Positions 7,160 through 14,753 of a stretch of DNA of 64,000 nt are shown one piece after another. The translations under genes and the position numbers were made by a program. Origin of the DNA: an uncultured Clostridia bacterium. Its GTDB lineage: Bacteria; Bacillota; Clostridia; TANB77; CAG-508. The stretch spans positions 84,746 through 148,745 of the forward strand of contig CAKOVS010000004.1 in NCBI GenBank assembly GCA_934122085.1, given 5' to 3'. The notes below the pieces were generated by a model. That model did not search any database, had not been told where the DNA came from, and saw only the letters and a list, made by a program, of their open reading frames with translations. The stretch's first letter is position 1. Each line of letters starts with the position of its first letter.

Positions 7160-7828
7160 ATGGGATTTGTAGTTGCAGTTGATGGACCTGCCGGAAGTGG
7201 AAAAGGAACAATAACAAAAAGAATAGCAAAAGAAATGAATTTAACAAGTATAGATACAGGAGCAATGTACAGAAGCGTTACACTTGCAATGTTAAATGAA
7301 AATATAGCACTAGATGATTTTGAAAAAATATCAAAACTTTTAGATGAAATAAAAATAGAATTTAAAAAGATAGATGGAGTTCAAAAAGTATATTTAAATG
7401 GTAAAGATGTATCATTAGAAATCAGAACAAAACCTGTTAATGAAAATGTATCACCAGTTTCAACAATAAAGATAGTAAGAGAAAGGCTAGCCAAACTTCA
7501 AAGAGAAATGGCAGAAACAATAGATGTTATAATGGAAGGTAGAGATATTGGAACAAATGTATTTCCAAATGCTAATGTAAAAATCTATTTAGATGCAACT
7601 CCAGAAGAAAGAGCTAGGAGAAGATATTTACAAAATAAAGAAAATGGAATTGAAATGCCATATGAAGAAATACTTGAAAGTGTAAAAAATAGAGATTTTA
7701 TTGACAGTACAAGAGAAATTGCACCATTAAAAAAAGCAGATGATGCAATATATGTTGATTCAAGTAATATGACAATTGAGGAAGTTGTAGCAAGTATAGA
7801 AAGAATAATAAGTAAAAAAAGAAAATAG
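7160..7828 (+). CDS. cmk: Cytidylate kinase
   Basis: Cytidylate kinase phosphorylates CMP and dCMP with ATP. The protein opens with the nucleotide-binding loop AVDGPAGSGKGT and carries SIDTGAMYRS and MEGRDIGTNVFP, all diagnostic of Cmk, and RARRRYLQ of the lid. Its 222 residues match the Bacillus enzyme (224). An in-frame ATG at 7148 overlaps the ribosome site GGAGG, so ATG 7160 is chosen although the spacing is short. It follows the glycosidase gene closely. Confidence 0.95.
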   Translation: MGFVVAVDGPAGSGKGTITKRIAKEMNLTSIDTGAMYRSVTLAMLNENIALDDFEKISKLLDEIKIEFKKIDGVQKVYLNGKDVSLEIRTKPVNENVSPVSTIKIVRERLAKLQREMAETIDVIMEGRDIGTNVFPNANVKIYLDATPEERARRRYLQNKENGIEMPYEEILESVKNRDFIDSTREIAPLKKADDAIYVDSSNMTIEEVVASIERIISKKRK

Positions 7829-7896
7829 AAGTTATATTTTAAAAAAATATTGGCAATTGTTTATTTGAATGAATACAGAAAGGAATGAAATTTAGC

Positions 7897-8451
7897 ATGA
7901 AAGAAGAATTTTTAAATTTATTAAGAAGTGTAAAAAGAGAAGGAATTGATGATTTAATAAGATTTATTGAAAATACAGATTTTTTTACAGCACCTGCAAG
8001 CACAAGATTTCATGGTGATCATGCTGGTGGACTTGTAGAACATAGCATGAAAGTATATGAAATATTGCAAGAAAAAGTAAAAAATGCTCCAATCGCATTA
8101 AATACACCACCAGAGACTTTAATAATAGTACCATTATTACATGATTTGTGTAAAGCTAATTTTTATAAAATAGATTATAGAAATGCAAAAAATGCTTTAG
8201 GAGTATGGGAAAAGGTACCATATTATACAGTTGAAGATACTATACCATACGGACATGGTGAAAAATCTGTTATGATGATAACAGAATATATGAAATTGAC
8301 AAGTGAAGAAAAGTATGCAATTCGTTGGCATATGGGATTTACAGAACCAAAAGAACAATATGGAACAATAGGATTAGCATATACTAAATATCCTTTAGCA
8401 CTGCTTATGTTTGAAGCTGATTTGGAAGCAACATATTTCTTTAATACATAA
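7897..8451 (+). CDS. HD-domain hydrolase
   Basis: A 184-residue protein with HGDHAGGLVEHSMKVYEI followed by LLHDLCKANFY (His82-Asp83), the metal-binding motifs of the HD phosphohydrolase superfamily, and a later RWHMG. Members hydrolyse nucleotides or degrade RNA from the 3' end (YhaM type); the substrate here is not evident. ATG 7885 directly abuts AAAGGA and is too close, so ATG 7897, twelve bases away as in several other genes of this window, is preferred. It ends in a strong terminator. Confidence 0.85.
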   Translation: MKEEFLNLLRSVKREGIDDLIRFIENTDFFTAPASTRFHGDHAGGLVEHSMKVYEILQEKVKNAPIALNTPPETLIIVPLLHDLCKANFYKIDYRNAKNALGVWEKVPYYTVEDTIPYGHGEKSVMMITEYMKLTSEEKYAIRWHMGFTEPKEQYGTIGLAYTKYPLALLMFEADLEATYFFNT

Positions 8452-8471
8452 TTAAAAATCGCCCAATAGGC

Positions 8472-8495
8472 AATCGCCAGATAGGCGATTTTTTT
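8472..8495 (+). terminator. Terminator of the HD hydrolase gene
   Basis: AATCGCC and GGCGATT pair around AGATA and run into seven T. Confidence 0.88.
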
Positions 8496-8500
8496 AATAT

Positions 8501-8618
8501 AAAAAAGCGAGTCTAAGATTTTCTATCAAATGAAAATTTTAAGAAAATCTTAGACTCGCCATATTTATCTAGTACAGAAAGTCCTCCTACAAGGAGAACT
8601 TTCCTACTATATAAAAAA
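8501..8618 (-). repeat. 118-base repeat, family A, left inverted copy
   Basis: This is the reverse complement of 10934-11051 with three mismatches. It contains a long hairpin (GCGAGTCTAAGATTTTCT and AGAAAATCTTAGACTCGC) and a second imperfect hairpin around AAGGAGAACTTTCC. The latter resembles the first hairpin of family B repeats. It lies between the HD hydrolase terminator and the cobW-type terminator. Confidence 0.9.
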
Positions 8619-8644
8619 GTCACCTAAAATTAGAGTGACTTTTT
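8613..8644. terminator. Two-way terminator at the end of the cobW-type gene
   Basis: AGTCAC and GTGACT pair around a ten-base loop with A and T runs on either side; on the minus strand it ends the GTPase gene. Confidence 0.8.
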
Positions 8645-8652
8645 ATGTTAAA

Positions 8653-9774
8653 TTATTTTGCTAAACATTTATCAAGCTCTTCACAAATTGCTTTTTTATC
8701 CATTTTTTGACCGATGAAAACAAGTTTAACCATTCTATCTCCAACTTCTTCATCCCAGTCTCTTTCTAAATCAGAATTAGCTTTTCTAAATGCTTGTTGA
8801 TCTTTTAATGGGAAAGTAGCAATCCATTCGCCAGCTTCATAAACTCCAGTTTGTTTTCCAGCTTGTTCAAAAACATATGACATTTCGTCATCATTCTCAA
8901 ACCAAACAATACCTTTACATCTAATTATATTTCTTGGTAAGGAATTAACAAAGTTATGGAATTTTGATTCAACCAAAGGTTTTCTTCTATAATATACAAA
9001 AGTTCCGATTCCATATTCTTCTGTTTCACCTTCTTCAGCTTCTTCCTCAGTTTTATCTAATTCTTGAGCCCAACCAGCTGAAAGGGAAGCTTTTTCGAAA
9101 TCAAAAGCTTTTGTGTCCATAATTTCTCTAAAATCAACATCTGAATAATTTGTTTCTATTATTTTTGCACTTGGTTGTAATTTTTTTACAACAGCTTTAA
9201 CTTTTTCAAGTTCATCTTTAGAAAGTTCATCAACTTTGTTTAAAATCAAAGTATTACAGAATTCAATTTGTTGAATTAATAAATTTTCAATATCTTCATC
9301 ATCAATTTCTTCTTTTTTAAGTTCTTCACCACAATTAAATTCATCTCTTAATCTTAAAGCATCAACAACAGAAACAACATTGTCTAATCTACAAATTTTA
9401 GGTAATCCATATTGTTTTGTAGAATCTTGTAAAACAGTTATTGTTTGAGCAATTGGAATAGGTTCACAAATTCCACTAGCTTCTATTAATATATAATCAA
9501 AATTTCCTGTTTTAACTAAATCAACAATTTGTTGCATTAAATCAACTTTTAAAGTACAACATATACAACCATTTTGTAAAGGAACAAGGCTATCATTTGT
9601 TTCAGTAACAACACCACCTTTTCCTATTAAAGATGCATCTATATTTACTTCTCCAATATCATTAACAATTACAGCAACTTTATAACCTTCTTGATTATTT
9701 AAAATATGATTTATAAGAGTTGTTTTTCCAGCTCCTAAATATCCTGTTAATAATGTAATTGGCACAGTTTTCAT
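8653..9774 (-). CDS. CobW/G3E-family GTPase, putative metal chaperone
   Basis: A 373-residue P-loop GTPase of the G3E class, whose members insert or traffic metals such as zinc and cobalt. Seen are Walker A GYLGAGKTT (11-19), the metal-binding CICC motif (70-73), the guanine-specificity motif NKVD near 178, and a C-terminal CobW domain. An acidic insert (EEEAEEGETEEYG) lies between the two domains. The start follows GGAGG. It is divergent from the RelA/SpoT-domain gene, with a shared 150-base promoter region, and both lie between 118-base inverted repeats. The metal is not determined by the sequence; zinc is the usual one for this subgroup. Confidence 0.9.
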   Translation of the reverse strand: MKTVPITLLTGYLGAGKTTLINHILNNQEGYKVAVIVNDIGEVNIDASLIGKGGVVTETNDSLVPLQNGCICCTLKVDLMQQIVDLVKTGNFDYILIEASGICEPIPIAQTITVLQDSTKQYGLPKICRLDNVVSVVDALRLRDEFNCGEELKKEEIDDEDIENLLIQQIEFCNTLILNKVDELSKDELEKVKAVVKKLQPSAKIIETNYSDVDFREIMDTKAFDFEKASLSAGWAQELDKTEEEAEEGETEEYGIGTFVYYRRKPLVESKFHNFVNSLPRNIIRCKGIVWFENDDEMSYVFEQAGKQTGVYEAGEWIATFPLKDQQAFRKANSDLERDWDEEVGDRMVKLVFIGQKMDKKAICEELDKCLAK

Positions 9775-9818
9775 TTAAAATTCCTCCTTTTTGGCTTAAA
9801 CCATTAGTTTTCGCTTGG

Positions 9819-9874
9819 ATTATATCACTTTTTAAAAGTAAATGCTATACTTTTAAAAGATTTTATGATATAAT
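9819..9874. promoter_or_regulatory. Divergent promoter region with a large dyad
   Basis: TATAAT boxes face outwards on the two strands (9819-9824 minus, 9869-9874 plus). Between them TTTTTAAAAGTA (9829-9840) and TACTTTTAAAAG (9848-9859) form an inverted repeat around seven bases. No good -35 box is seen for either direction, which suggests that a regulator acts here. The protein that would bind is unknown. Confidence 0.5.
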
Positions 9875-9923
9875 AATTAATATAATTACGCAAATTGCGC
9901 AAATAGAAAGGATGAAAAGCAAT

Positions 9924-10895
9924 ATGACAAAGGACACACTGGAATTAATTCATGAGGCATATCAGGAGGCATTAGAAAAATCTGCAAATCTGCTGGAAAT
10001 TGCAGAAAATTTGTATACAATCTTGAATGAATTCGAAATCAGCAATGAGGAGGATGCTGTAATATTTGATTCTTTTTTGGATGGACTGAGAGGCTGCATT
10101 CAGAATCGGCGCAAGACATTCGAAATTACAAATTTGTCAATTTACATTATTAATACAATGATGTACATTGTTCTTTGGCTCAATAGCACGAAGAACATGA
10201 AAATTGATATTAAATGGAAGGCACGTTGCAAAGCTCTTGAAAGTGAGTTGACTAAACTTATTAGAAAATCTAATAGTAACCTTTCTGCTAATATCAGAGA
10301 CAGATTTGGTCTTAAAGGCATTGTTCAAAACAATTTAGAAGAAGCAGAAATCGAGAAAATCATTTATATGATTTTTGTTTGTACTTCTGGAATCTTAGCT
10401 GGTAAAAACAGGAAGCTGAAGAAAGATTTCTCAGATTGGGTGACCAATAACAAAAATATTATGCCAATCGACAAGAGTATTGTACAGCAGGTACTCACTA
10501 TTCCATTTTCAATTGACTTTGTAAAAGATTATATTCAGGAACCTAAAGCAAATGGATATAGATCTCTGCAATTTACAATGACTGTACAGATGTATTCTGA
10601 AGTTCTTCCTGGCTGTCAACTTGAAATTCAGTTTAAGAGTCGGGAGATGGAAGAAGAAGCAGAACATGGAAAAGCATCACATGATGCATACAAATTGACT
10701 GGAGGCTTAGCAGAAGAAGAACTTTCTGAAATTGACAGATATATCAATGAAGTGTTTACTGTTGATGACTTTGGAAAAGTTCATATTACAGGATTTACTG
10801 GGTATGGAAGCAAAGAGGATGACATAAATGGTATCCACTTCGCAAAGGAATTTGCTGATAGACGAATTTCGACTACATTAGTTCCCAATAATTAA
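9924..10895 (+). CDS. RelA/SpoT-domain protein, putative alarmone synthetase
   Basis: This 323-residue protein lacks HD, TGS and ACT domains. Its C-terminal half carries (p)ppGpp synthetase motifs: RDRFGLKGIV (metal-binding Asp), EPKANGYRSLQF, and LEIQFKSREMEEEAEHGKAS followed by HDAYK. The N-terminal 120 residues match nothing I recognise. Because key acidic residues remain, synthesis of a pppGpp-like or other pyrophosphorylated nucleotide is plausible; toxic small synthetases of this family also exist. ATG 9924 is eleven bases from AAAGGA; upstream in-frame starts lie in the promoter region. Codon use is richer in G and C than in neighbours, suggesting transfer, and the gene has its own terminator. 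Confidence 0.82.
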   Translation: MTKDTLELIHEAYQEALEKSANLLEIAENLYTILNEFEISNEEDAVIFDSFLDGLRGCIQNRRKTFEITNLSIYIINTMMYIVLWLNSTKNMKIDIKWKARCKALESELTKLIRKSNSNLSANIRDRFGLKGIVQNNLEEAEIEKIIYMIFVCTSGILAGKNRKLKKDFSDWVTNNKNIMPIDKSIVQQVLTIPFSIDFVKDYIQEPKANGYRSLQFTMTVQMYSEVLPGCQLEIQFKSREMEEEAEHGKASHDAYKLTGGLAEEELSEIDRYINEVFTVDDFGKVHITGFTGYGSKEDDINGIHFAKEFADRRISTTLVPNN

Positions 10896-10905
10896 CATCC
10901 TTGAA

Positions 10906-10939
10906 ATCCTTAGGAAATTATTTCCTAAGGATTTTTTTT
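10906..10939 (+). terminator. Terminator of the RelA/SpoT-domain gene
   Basis: ATCCTTAGGAAA and TTTCCTAAGGAT pair perfectly and are followed by seven T. Its T run merges with the start of the right-hand 118-base repeat. Confidence 0.9.
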
Positions 10940-11051
10940 ATATAGTAGGAAAGTTCTCCTTGTAGGAGAACTTTCTGTACTAGATAAATATGGCGAGTCT
11001 TAGATTTTCTTAAAATTTTCATTTGATAGAAAAACTTAGACTCGCTTTTTT
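10934..11051 (+). repeat. 118-base repeat, family A, right inverted copy
   Basis: Reverse complement of 8501-8618 with three differences. It begins TATATAGTAGGAAAGTTCTC and ends in the hairpin with arms GCGAGTCTTAGA and CTTAGACTCGC. Its outer end cuts into a glycosyltransferase reading frame. Confidence 0.9.
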
Positions 11052-11128
11052 ATTTGAGAAGCTATTGAAAAAAGTGTTCTTGTTATTGTTGAATGGGCGT
11101 TATAGGCAGGAATTATTATATCTATCAT
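11036..11128 (-). pseudogene. Truncated start of a family 2 glycosyltransferase
   Basis: On the minus strand GGAG lies eight bases before an ATG that opens the frame MIDIIIPAYNAHSTITRTLF, the typical first strand and helix of GT2 glycosyltransferases (IIIPAYN motif). After SIASQ the frame runs into the 118-base repeat and stops within it, so only 30 codons remain. No continuation of the gene is found on the far side of the 8501-11051 segment. The ribosome site and perfect motif show that this was a real gene, lost by insertion or deletion at the repeat. Confidence 0.7.
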
Positions 11129-11232
11129 GAAATATTCTCCTTTTAATAATAAATTAAATATATTATAACATAAAAAAGGAAAAAATCTATATAATATAAA
11201 AATAAAAGATATAATAAAAAAGAGGTGATTTT

Positions 11233-12999
11233 ATGCCAATATCATTATCAAATAAAAAGAAAATGAGAAATGGACTATTTGTAGTAATTATATTAATTTT
11301 ATTATTAACAACAAGATTAGGTTATATCCAATTAGTATGGGGAGCAGAATTAAACAATAAAGCATTAAACCAACAATCACAAAGCAGAAAAATAACAGCA
11401 AAAAGAGGAACAATATATGATGCAACAGGAAAGTATGAATTAGCAGTAAGTTCAAGTGTAGAAATAGTAACAATAAATCCAGGAAATATAAAAAAAGATA
11501 ATAAAGAAAAAGTAGCAAAAGTATTAAGTGATATATTTGAATTAGACTATGAAAAAGTATTAAAAAAAGTAAATAAAAGAAGTTCAATAGAAACAATTGT
11601 AAAACAAGTAGAAAAAAATAAGACAGATGAATTAAGAGAGTGGATGGAAGAGAATCAAATAACAACAGGAATAAATATAGATGAAGATTCAAAAAGATAT
11701 TATCCATATGGAGATTTAGCTGCACAAGTAATAGGATTTTGTGGAAGTGATAATCAAGGATTAGATGGAATTGAAGCTAAATATAACACTGAATTAAAAG
11801 GAACAAATGGAAGAATTGAAAGACAAACAAATGGAGCTGGAGCAAGTCTTGGAGATGAAGAATATATTTCAGCAATAGATGGAAATAGTTTAATATTAAC
11901 AATAGATATGACAATACAATCAATTGTTGAAAAATACTTAGAAGAAGCATGTATAGACAATGTTTGTACAGATGGTGGAAGTATAATAGCAATGAATCCT
12001 AAAAATGGAGATATTTTAGCAATGGCTACATATCCTGCATATGATTTAAATAATCCATATGAACCACATACAGATGAGCAAAAAGTAGAATGGGAAAATT
12101 TAGATTCACAAGATAGAACAACAGCGATGCAAAAAATGTGGAGAAACAAAGCAATATCAGATACATATGAGCCAGGTTCAGTTTTTAAAACAATAACATC
12201 ATCTGCAGCACTTGAAGAAGGAATAGTAACAAACATAGACCAGCAAGGGCAATTCTGTTGTACGGGTGGAATAGAAGTTGCAGGTGTAAGAATAAAATGT
12301 TGGAGATATTATAGACCACATGGTTCAGAAAGTTTAAGACTGGCATTAATGAATTCTTGTAATCCAGTATTTATAGGATTAGGACAAAAAATAGGTGTAA
12401 CAAAATATTATGAATATTTAAGAAAATTTGGATTATTTAATAAAACAGGAATAAAATTACCAGGGGAAGCAAACAGCATTTTTATAAAAGAAGAAAAAGC
12501 AGGACCAGTAGAGCTTGCAACAATTAGCTTTGGACAAAGATTTGAAATAACACCACTTCAAATGATAACAGCAGTTTCAAGTATTGCAAATAAAGGTACA
12601 TATATAAAACCAAGAATAGTAAAATCTATTATAAATAGTGAAACTGGTGGAAAAACAGATATGCCAGTAGAAACTGGAGAACAAATAATATCAAAAGAAA
12701 ATGCAGAAAAAGTGTTAAGTATGATGAATAGTGTTGTATCAGAAGGAACAGGAAAAAATGCCAAAGTAGAAGGATATCAGGTTGGAGGAAAAACAGGAAC
12801 ATCAGAAGATGGTGTTAATACTGGAAAATATGTCACATCATTTTGTGGAGTAGCAAATACAGATGACCCTGAAATAGTACTTTTGATAACATTATATAAT
12901 CCAACAGGAGAAGGAGGACACCAAGGAGGTGGTGTAGCTGCACCTGTTGGAGGAAAGATTCTGAGTGAAGTTTTACCATATTTAGATAGTCAAAAATAA
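11233..12999 (+). CDS. Class B penicillin-binding protein (FtsI/SpoVD family)
   Basis: A 588-residue transpeptidase that cross-links peptidoglycan. It has a membrane anchor at about 12-36, a PBP dimerisation domain, and a transpeptidase domain with SVFK (Ser316 to Lys319), SCN (375-377) and KTG (520-522). There is no C-terminal PASTA domain, so it is shorter than SpoVD (about 645) and closer in build to a short FtsI/PBP2. The start follows AGAGGTG. A division or sporulation role cannot be separated by sequence alone; the GerS-like gene 25 bases downstream favours a spore connection. Confidence 0.9.
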   Translation: MPISLSNKKKMRNGLFVVIILILLLTTRLGYIQLVWGAELNNKALNQQSQSRKITAKRGTIYDATGKYELAVSSSVEIVTINPGNIKKDNKEKVAKVLSDIFELDYEKVLKKVNKRSSIETIVKQVEKNKTDELREWMEENQITTGINIDEDSKRYYPYGDLAAQVIGFCGSDNQGLDGIEAKYNTELKGTNGRIERQTNGAGASLGDEEYISAIDGNSLILTIDMTIQSIVEKYLEEACIDNVCTDGGSIIAMNPKNGDILAMATYPAYDLNNPYEPHTDEQKVEWENLDSQDRTTAMQKMWRNKAISDTYEPGSVFKTITSSAALEEGIVTNIDQQGQFCCTGGIEVAGVRIKCWRYYRPHGSESLRLALMNSCNPVFIGLGQKIGVTKYYEYLRKFGLFNKTGIKLPGEANSIFIKEEKAGPVELATISFGQRFEITPLQMITAVSSIANKGTYIKPRIVKSIINSETGGKTDMPVETGEQIISKENAEKVLSMMNSVVSEGTGKNAKVEGYQVGGKTGTSEDGVNTGKYVTSFCGVANTDDPEIVLLITLYNPTGEGGHQGGGVAAPVGGKILSEVLPYLDSQK

Positions 13000-13024
13000 A
13001 ATTTTGAAAGGAATTATAAAAATT

Positions 13025-13633
13025 ATGAAAAAAAAATATTGGGCGATATTATTAATTATAATTTTAATAGGAATTGGTGGGATGATTTTTTACAAAAAAA
13101 GTTTAAAATTAAATAAAATGGGTAATAATAAAAGCAGTCAAGAAGTCGTAGATTATATTTTAAATCTTAGTTCATATGAAACAAAAATTACAGTTACAGT
13201 TACAAGTAATAAAAATACTAATAAATATATATTAAAACAAGAGTTTCAATCTCCTAACATGAGCACACAAGAAGTAATAGAACCAAGTAATATAACAGGG
13301 ATAAAAATAATAAATGATGGAACAACTTTAAAATTAGAAAATACTAATTTAAATCTAAATACAATATTAGAAAACTATACATATTTAGGAAATAATTGTT
13401 TAGATTTATCAACATTTATTGAAGAATATAAAAAAGATACTTCAGCAAATTTTGAAGAAAAAGAATCTGAAATAATAATGAAAACAAAAAATAATTCTGA
13501 TAATATATATATAAAAGAAAAGATATTGCATATAGATAAAAGGACAGGAATGCCAAAACAAATGGAAATAAAAGATAATAAACAAAAAAATACAATTTAC
13601 ATATTATATAATGAGGTAAGGATAAATATGTAA
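13025..13633 (+). CDS. Membrane-anchored protein, GerS/LolA-like
   Basis: A 202-residue protein with an N-terminal membrane helix (about 5-24, rich in Ile and Leu) and an extracytoplasmic domain with alternating beta strands (ETKITVTVTSNKN, YILKQEF, KILHIDKRTGMPKQMEI). The last motif, a 'lhIDkkTGmP' strand pair, is typical of the LolA-fold germination protein GerS and relatives in clostridia. It has no lipobox cysteine. GerS is followed in C. difficile by alr2 and the mazEF pair; here mazF follows directly, which supports the call. The start is ATG 13025 after GAAAGGA; an in-frame TTG overlaps that site. Assignment is tentative. Confidence 0.6.
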   Translation: MKKKYWAILLIIILIGIGGMIFYKKSLKLNKMGNNKSSQEVVDYILNLSSYETKITVTVTSNKNTNKYILKQEFQSPNMSTQEVIEPSNITGIKIINDGTTLKLENTNLNLNTILENYTYLGNNCLDLSTFIEEYKKDTSANFEEKESEIIMKTKNNSDNIYIKEKILHIDKRTGMPKQMEIKDNKQKNTIYILYNEVRINM

Positions 13634-13711
13634 ATTTAAATATCTTTACTTCGAACTAAGAAAAGATACGATATATAAACTTGATATATAGTAAGTTTAG
13701 GAGTGAAGAAA

Positions 13712-14059
13712 ATGGTAGTAAAAAGAGGAGATATGTTTTATGCAGACTTAAGTCCAGTTGTTGGTTCTGAACAAGGTGGTGTTAGACCAGTATTAATAAT
13801 TCAAAATGATTTAGGAAATAAATATAGTCCAACAGTAATAGCTGCAGCAATAACTTCTCAAACGAATAAGACAAAATTACCAACACATATAGAAATTGGT
13901 GAAAATACAAGTGGACTTAAGAGTAATTCTGTTGTGTTAACAGAACAAATTCGTACAATAGATAAAAGTAGATTAAAAGAAAAAATTGGTCATATAGATG
14001 ATAATACAATAATAAATAAATTAAATAATGCATTAGGTGTTAGTTTTGGATTGGAATGA
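13712..14059 (+). CDS. ndoA: MazF/EndoA mRNA interferase, no adjacent antitoxin
   Basis: This 115-residue protein matches Bacillus EndoA (116 residues) nearly throughout: VKRGDMFYADLSPVVGSEQG, GVRPVLIIQND, KLPTHIEI and LTEQIRTIDKSRL. EndoA cleaves single-stranded mRNA at specific short sites. The normal partner gene, ndoAI/mazE, lies directly upstream in most Firmicutes, but the 78 bases before this gene hold no open frame. The start is ATG 13712, set by AGGAG; the GTG at 13703 overlaps it. The stop is one base from the promoter of the lipoprotein cassette. Whether a distant antitoxin exists cannot be seen. Confidence 0.93.
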   Translation: MVVKRGDMFYADLSPVVGSEQGGVRPVLIIQNDLGNKYSPTVIAAAITSQTNKTKLPTHIEIGENTSGLKSNSVVLTEQIRTIDKSRLKEKIGHIDDNTIINKLNNALGVSFGLE

Positions 14060-14060
14060 A

Positions 14061-14089
14061 TTGACATAATAACATAAATGTATTATAAT
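14061..14089 (+). promoter_or_regulatory. Consensus promoter of the lipoprotein cassette
   Basis: Perfect TTGACA and TATAAT with a 17-base spacer, starting immediately after the mazF stop codon. Confidence 0.85.
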
Positions 14090-14133
14090 TGAAATGTAAG
14101 CCCAAAAGCTTTTTTGAAGAACGGAGGTTTGAA

Positions 14134-14565
14134 ATGAAAAAAAAGCTTGTAATTCGGATCGCAACTATTATTGTTGCTATGTGTATGGTGATGACCATGA
14201 CCGCGTGTTCTACATCTGATGGAAATGGTATCTCTATTGATACCGTGAGGCAAACATTTGAGGTTAGTAATGCCTCCCAGTGGGGAAAGGATTTCACCAT
14301 TACTATTGGCGATGAACTTACTAACATTGGAATTAAAAATGGCTCTAGTGTTAGAGTCAGATTTGATTCTGGATATGTTACATTGTGGTTCGACCTTAGA
14401 GTTGAATTGACTCAGTGGTCTAAGGATCAGATTGTTGACAGTTTGACAGAGTTGCTTAAGAATTATATTGGCGATTCTGCCAAAGACGTTGCTGTATCCT
14501 CTACGGAATTTTTCTCGAATGAGAGTCGCTTGAAATTCTCTGTGACTTTCAATCTCGCAAGCTAA
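14134..14565 (+). CDS. Putative lipoprotein of foreign base composition, 143 aa
   Basis: The N-terminus MKKKLVIRIATIIVAMCMVM leads to the lipobox MTAC, so the mature protein is probably lipid-anchored at Cys near residue 25. The remaining 118 residues form predicted beta strands (SSVRVRFDSGYVTLWFDLRV; RLKFSVTFNLAS) and one amphipathic helix (SKDQIVDSLTELLKNYIG). I recognise no family. ATG 14134 follows GGAGG; earlier in-frame ATGs lie in the leader. Codon use is much richer in G and C than in mazF or asnS on either side, and the gene has its own consensus promoter and perfect terminator, which points to acquisition as a single-gene cassette. Confidence 0.75.
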   Translation: MKKKLVIRIATIIVAMCMVMTMTACSTSDGNGISIDTVRQTFEVSNASQWGKDFTITIGDELTNIGIKNGSSVRVRFDSGYVTLWFDLRVELTQWSKDQIVDSLTELLKNYIGDSAKDVAVSSTEFFSNESRLKFSVTFNLAS

Positions 14566-14572
14566 ACCTTCA

Positions 14573-14618
14573 GACGCCCCAATTAAGAACGATGTTCTTA
14601 ATTGGGGCGTCATTTTTT
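14573..14618 (+). terminator. Perfect terminator of the lipoprotein cassette
   Basis: An 18-base-pair perfect stem (GACGCCCCAATTAAGAAC and its complement) around GAT, followed by six T. Confidence 0.95.
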
Positions 14619-14747
14619 ATATACTAGGAAAGTTCTCCGAACTTCCTAGTATATAAAAGCTACAATCGCTAGCCCTTTGAGATTTTCTCCTTTTAGTCGA
14701 AAACTCAAATCGGGCGAGAACAAAGGGCGACTACGTCGCTTTGTTCT
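14618..14747 (+). repeat. Dispersed hairpin repeat, family B, full copy 2
   Basis: Same order as 1281-1422: palindrome TATATACTAGGAA with its complement (14618-14655), the identical GCTACAATCGCTAGCCC block, TTTGAG/CTCAAA, TCGGGCGAG, and a last stem GAACAAAGGGCGAC with GTCGCTTTGTTC around TAC. It ends seven bases before the stop codon of asnS and fills the convergent gap completely, so it may also serve as the asnS terminator. Confidence 0.85.
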
Positions 14748-14753
14748 ATTAAA

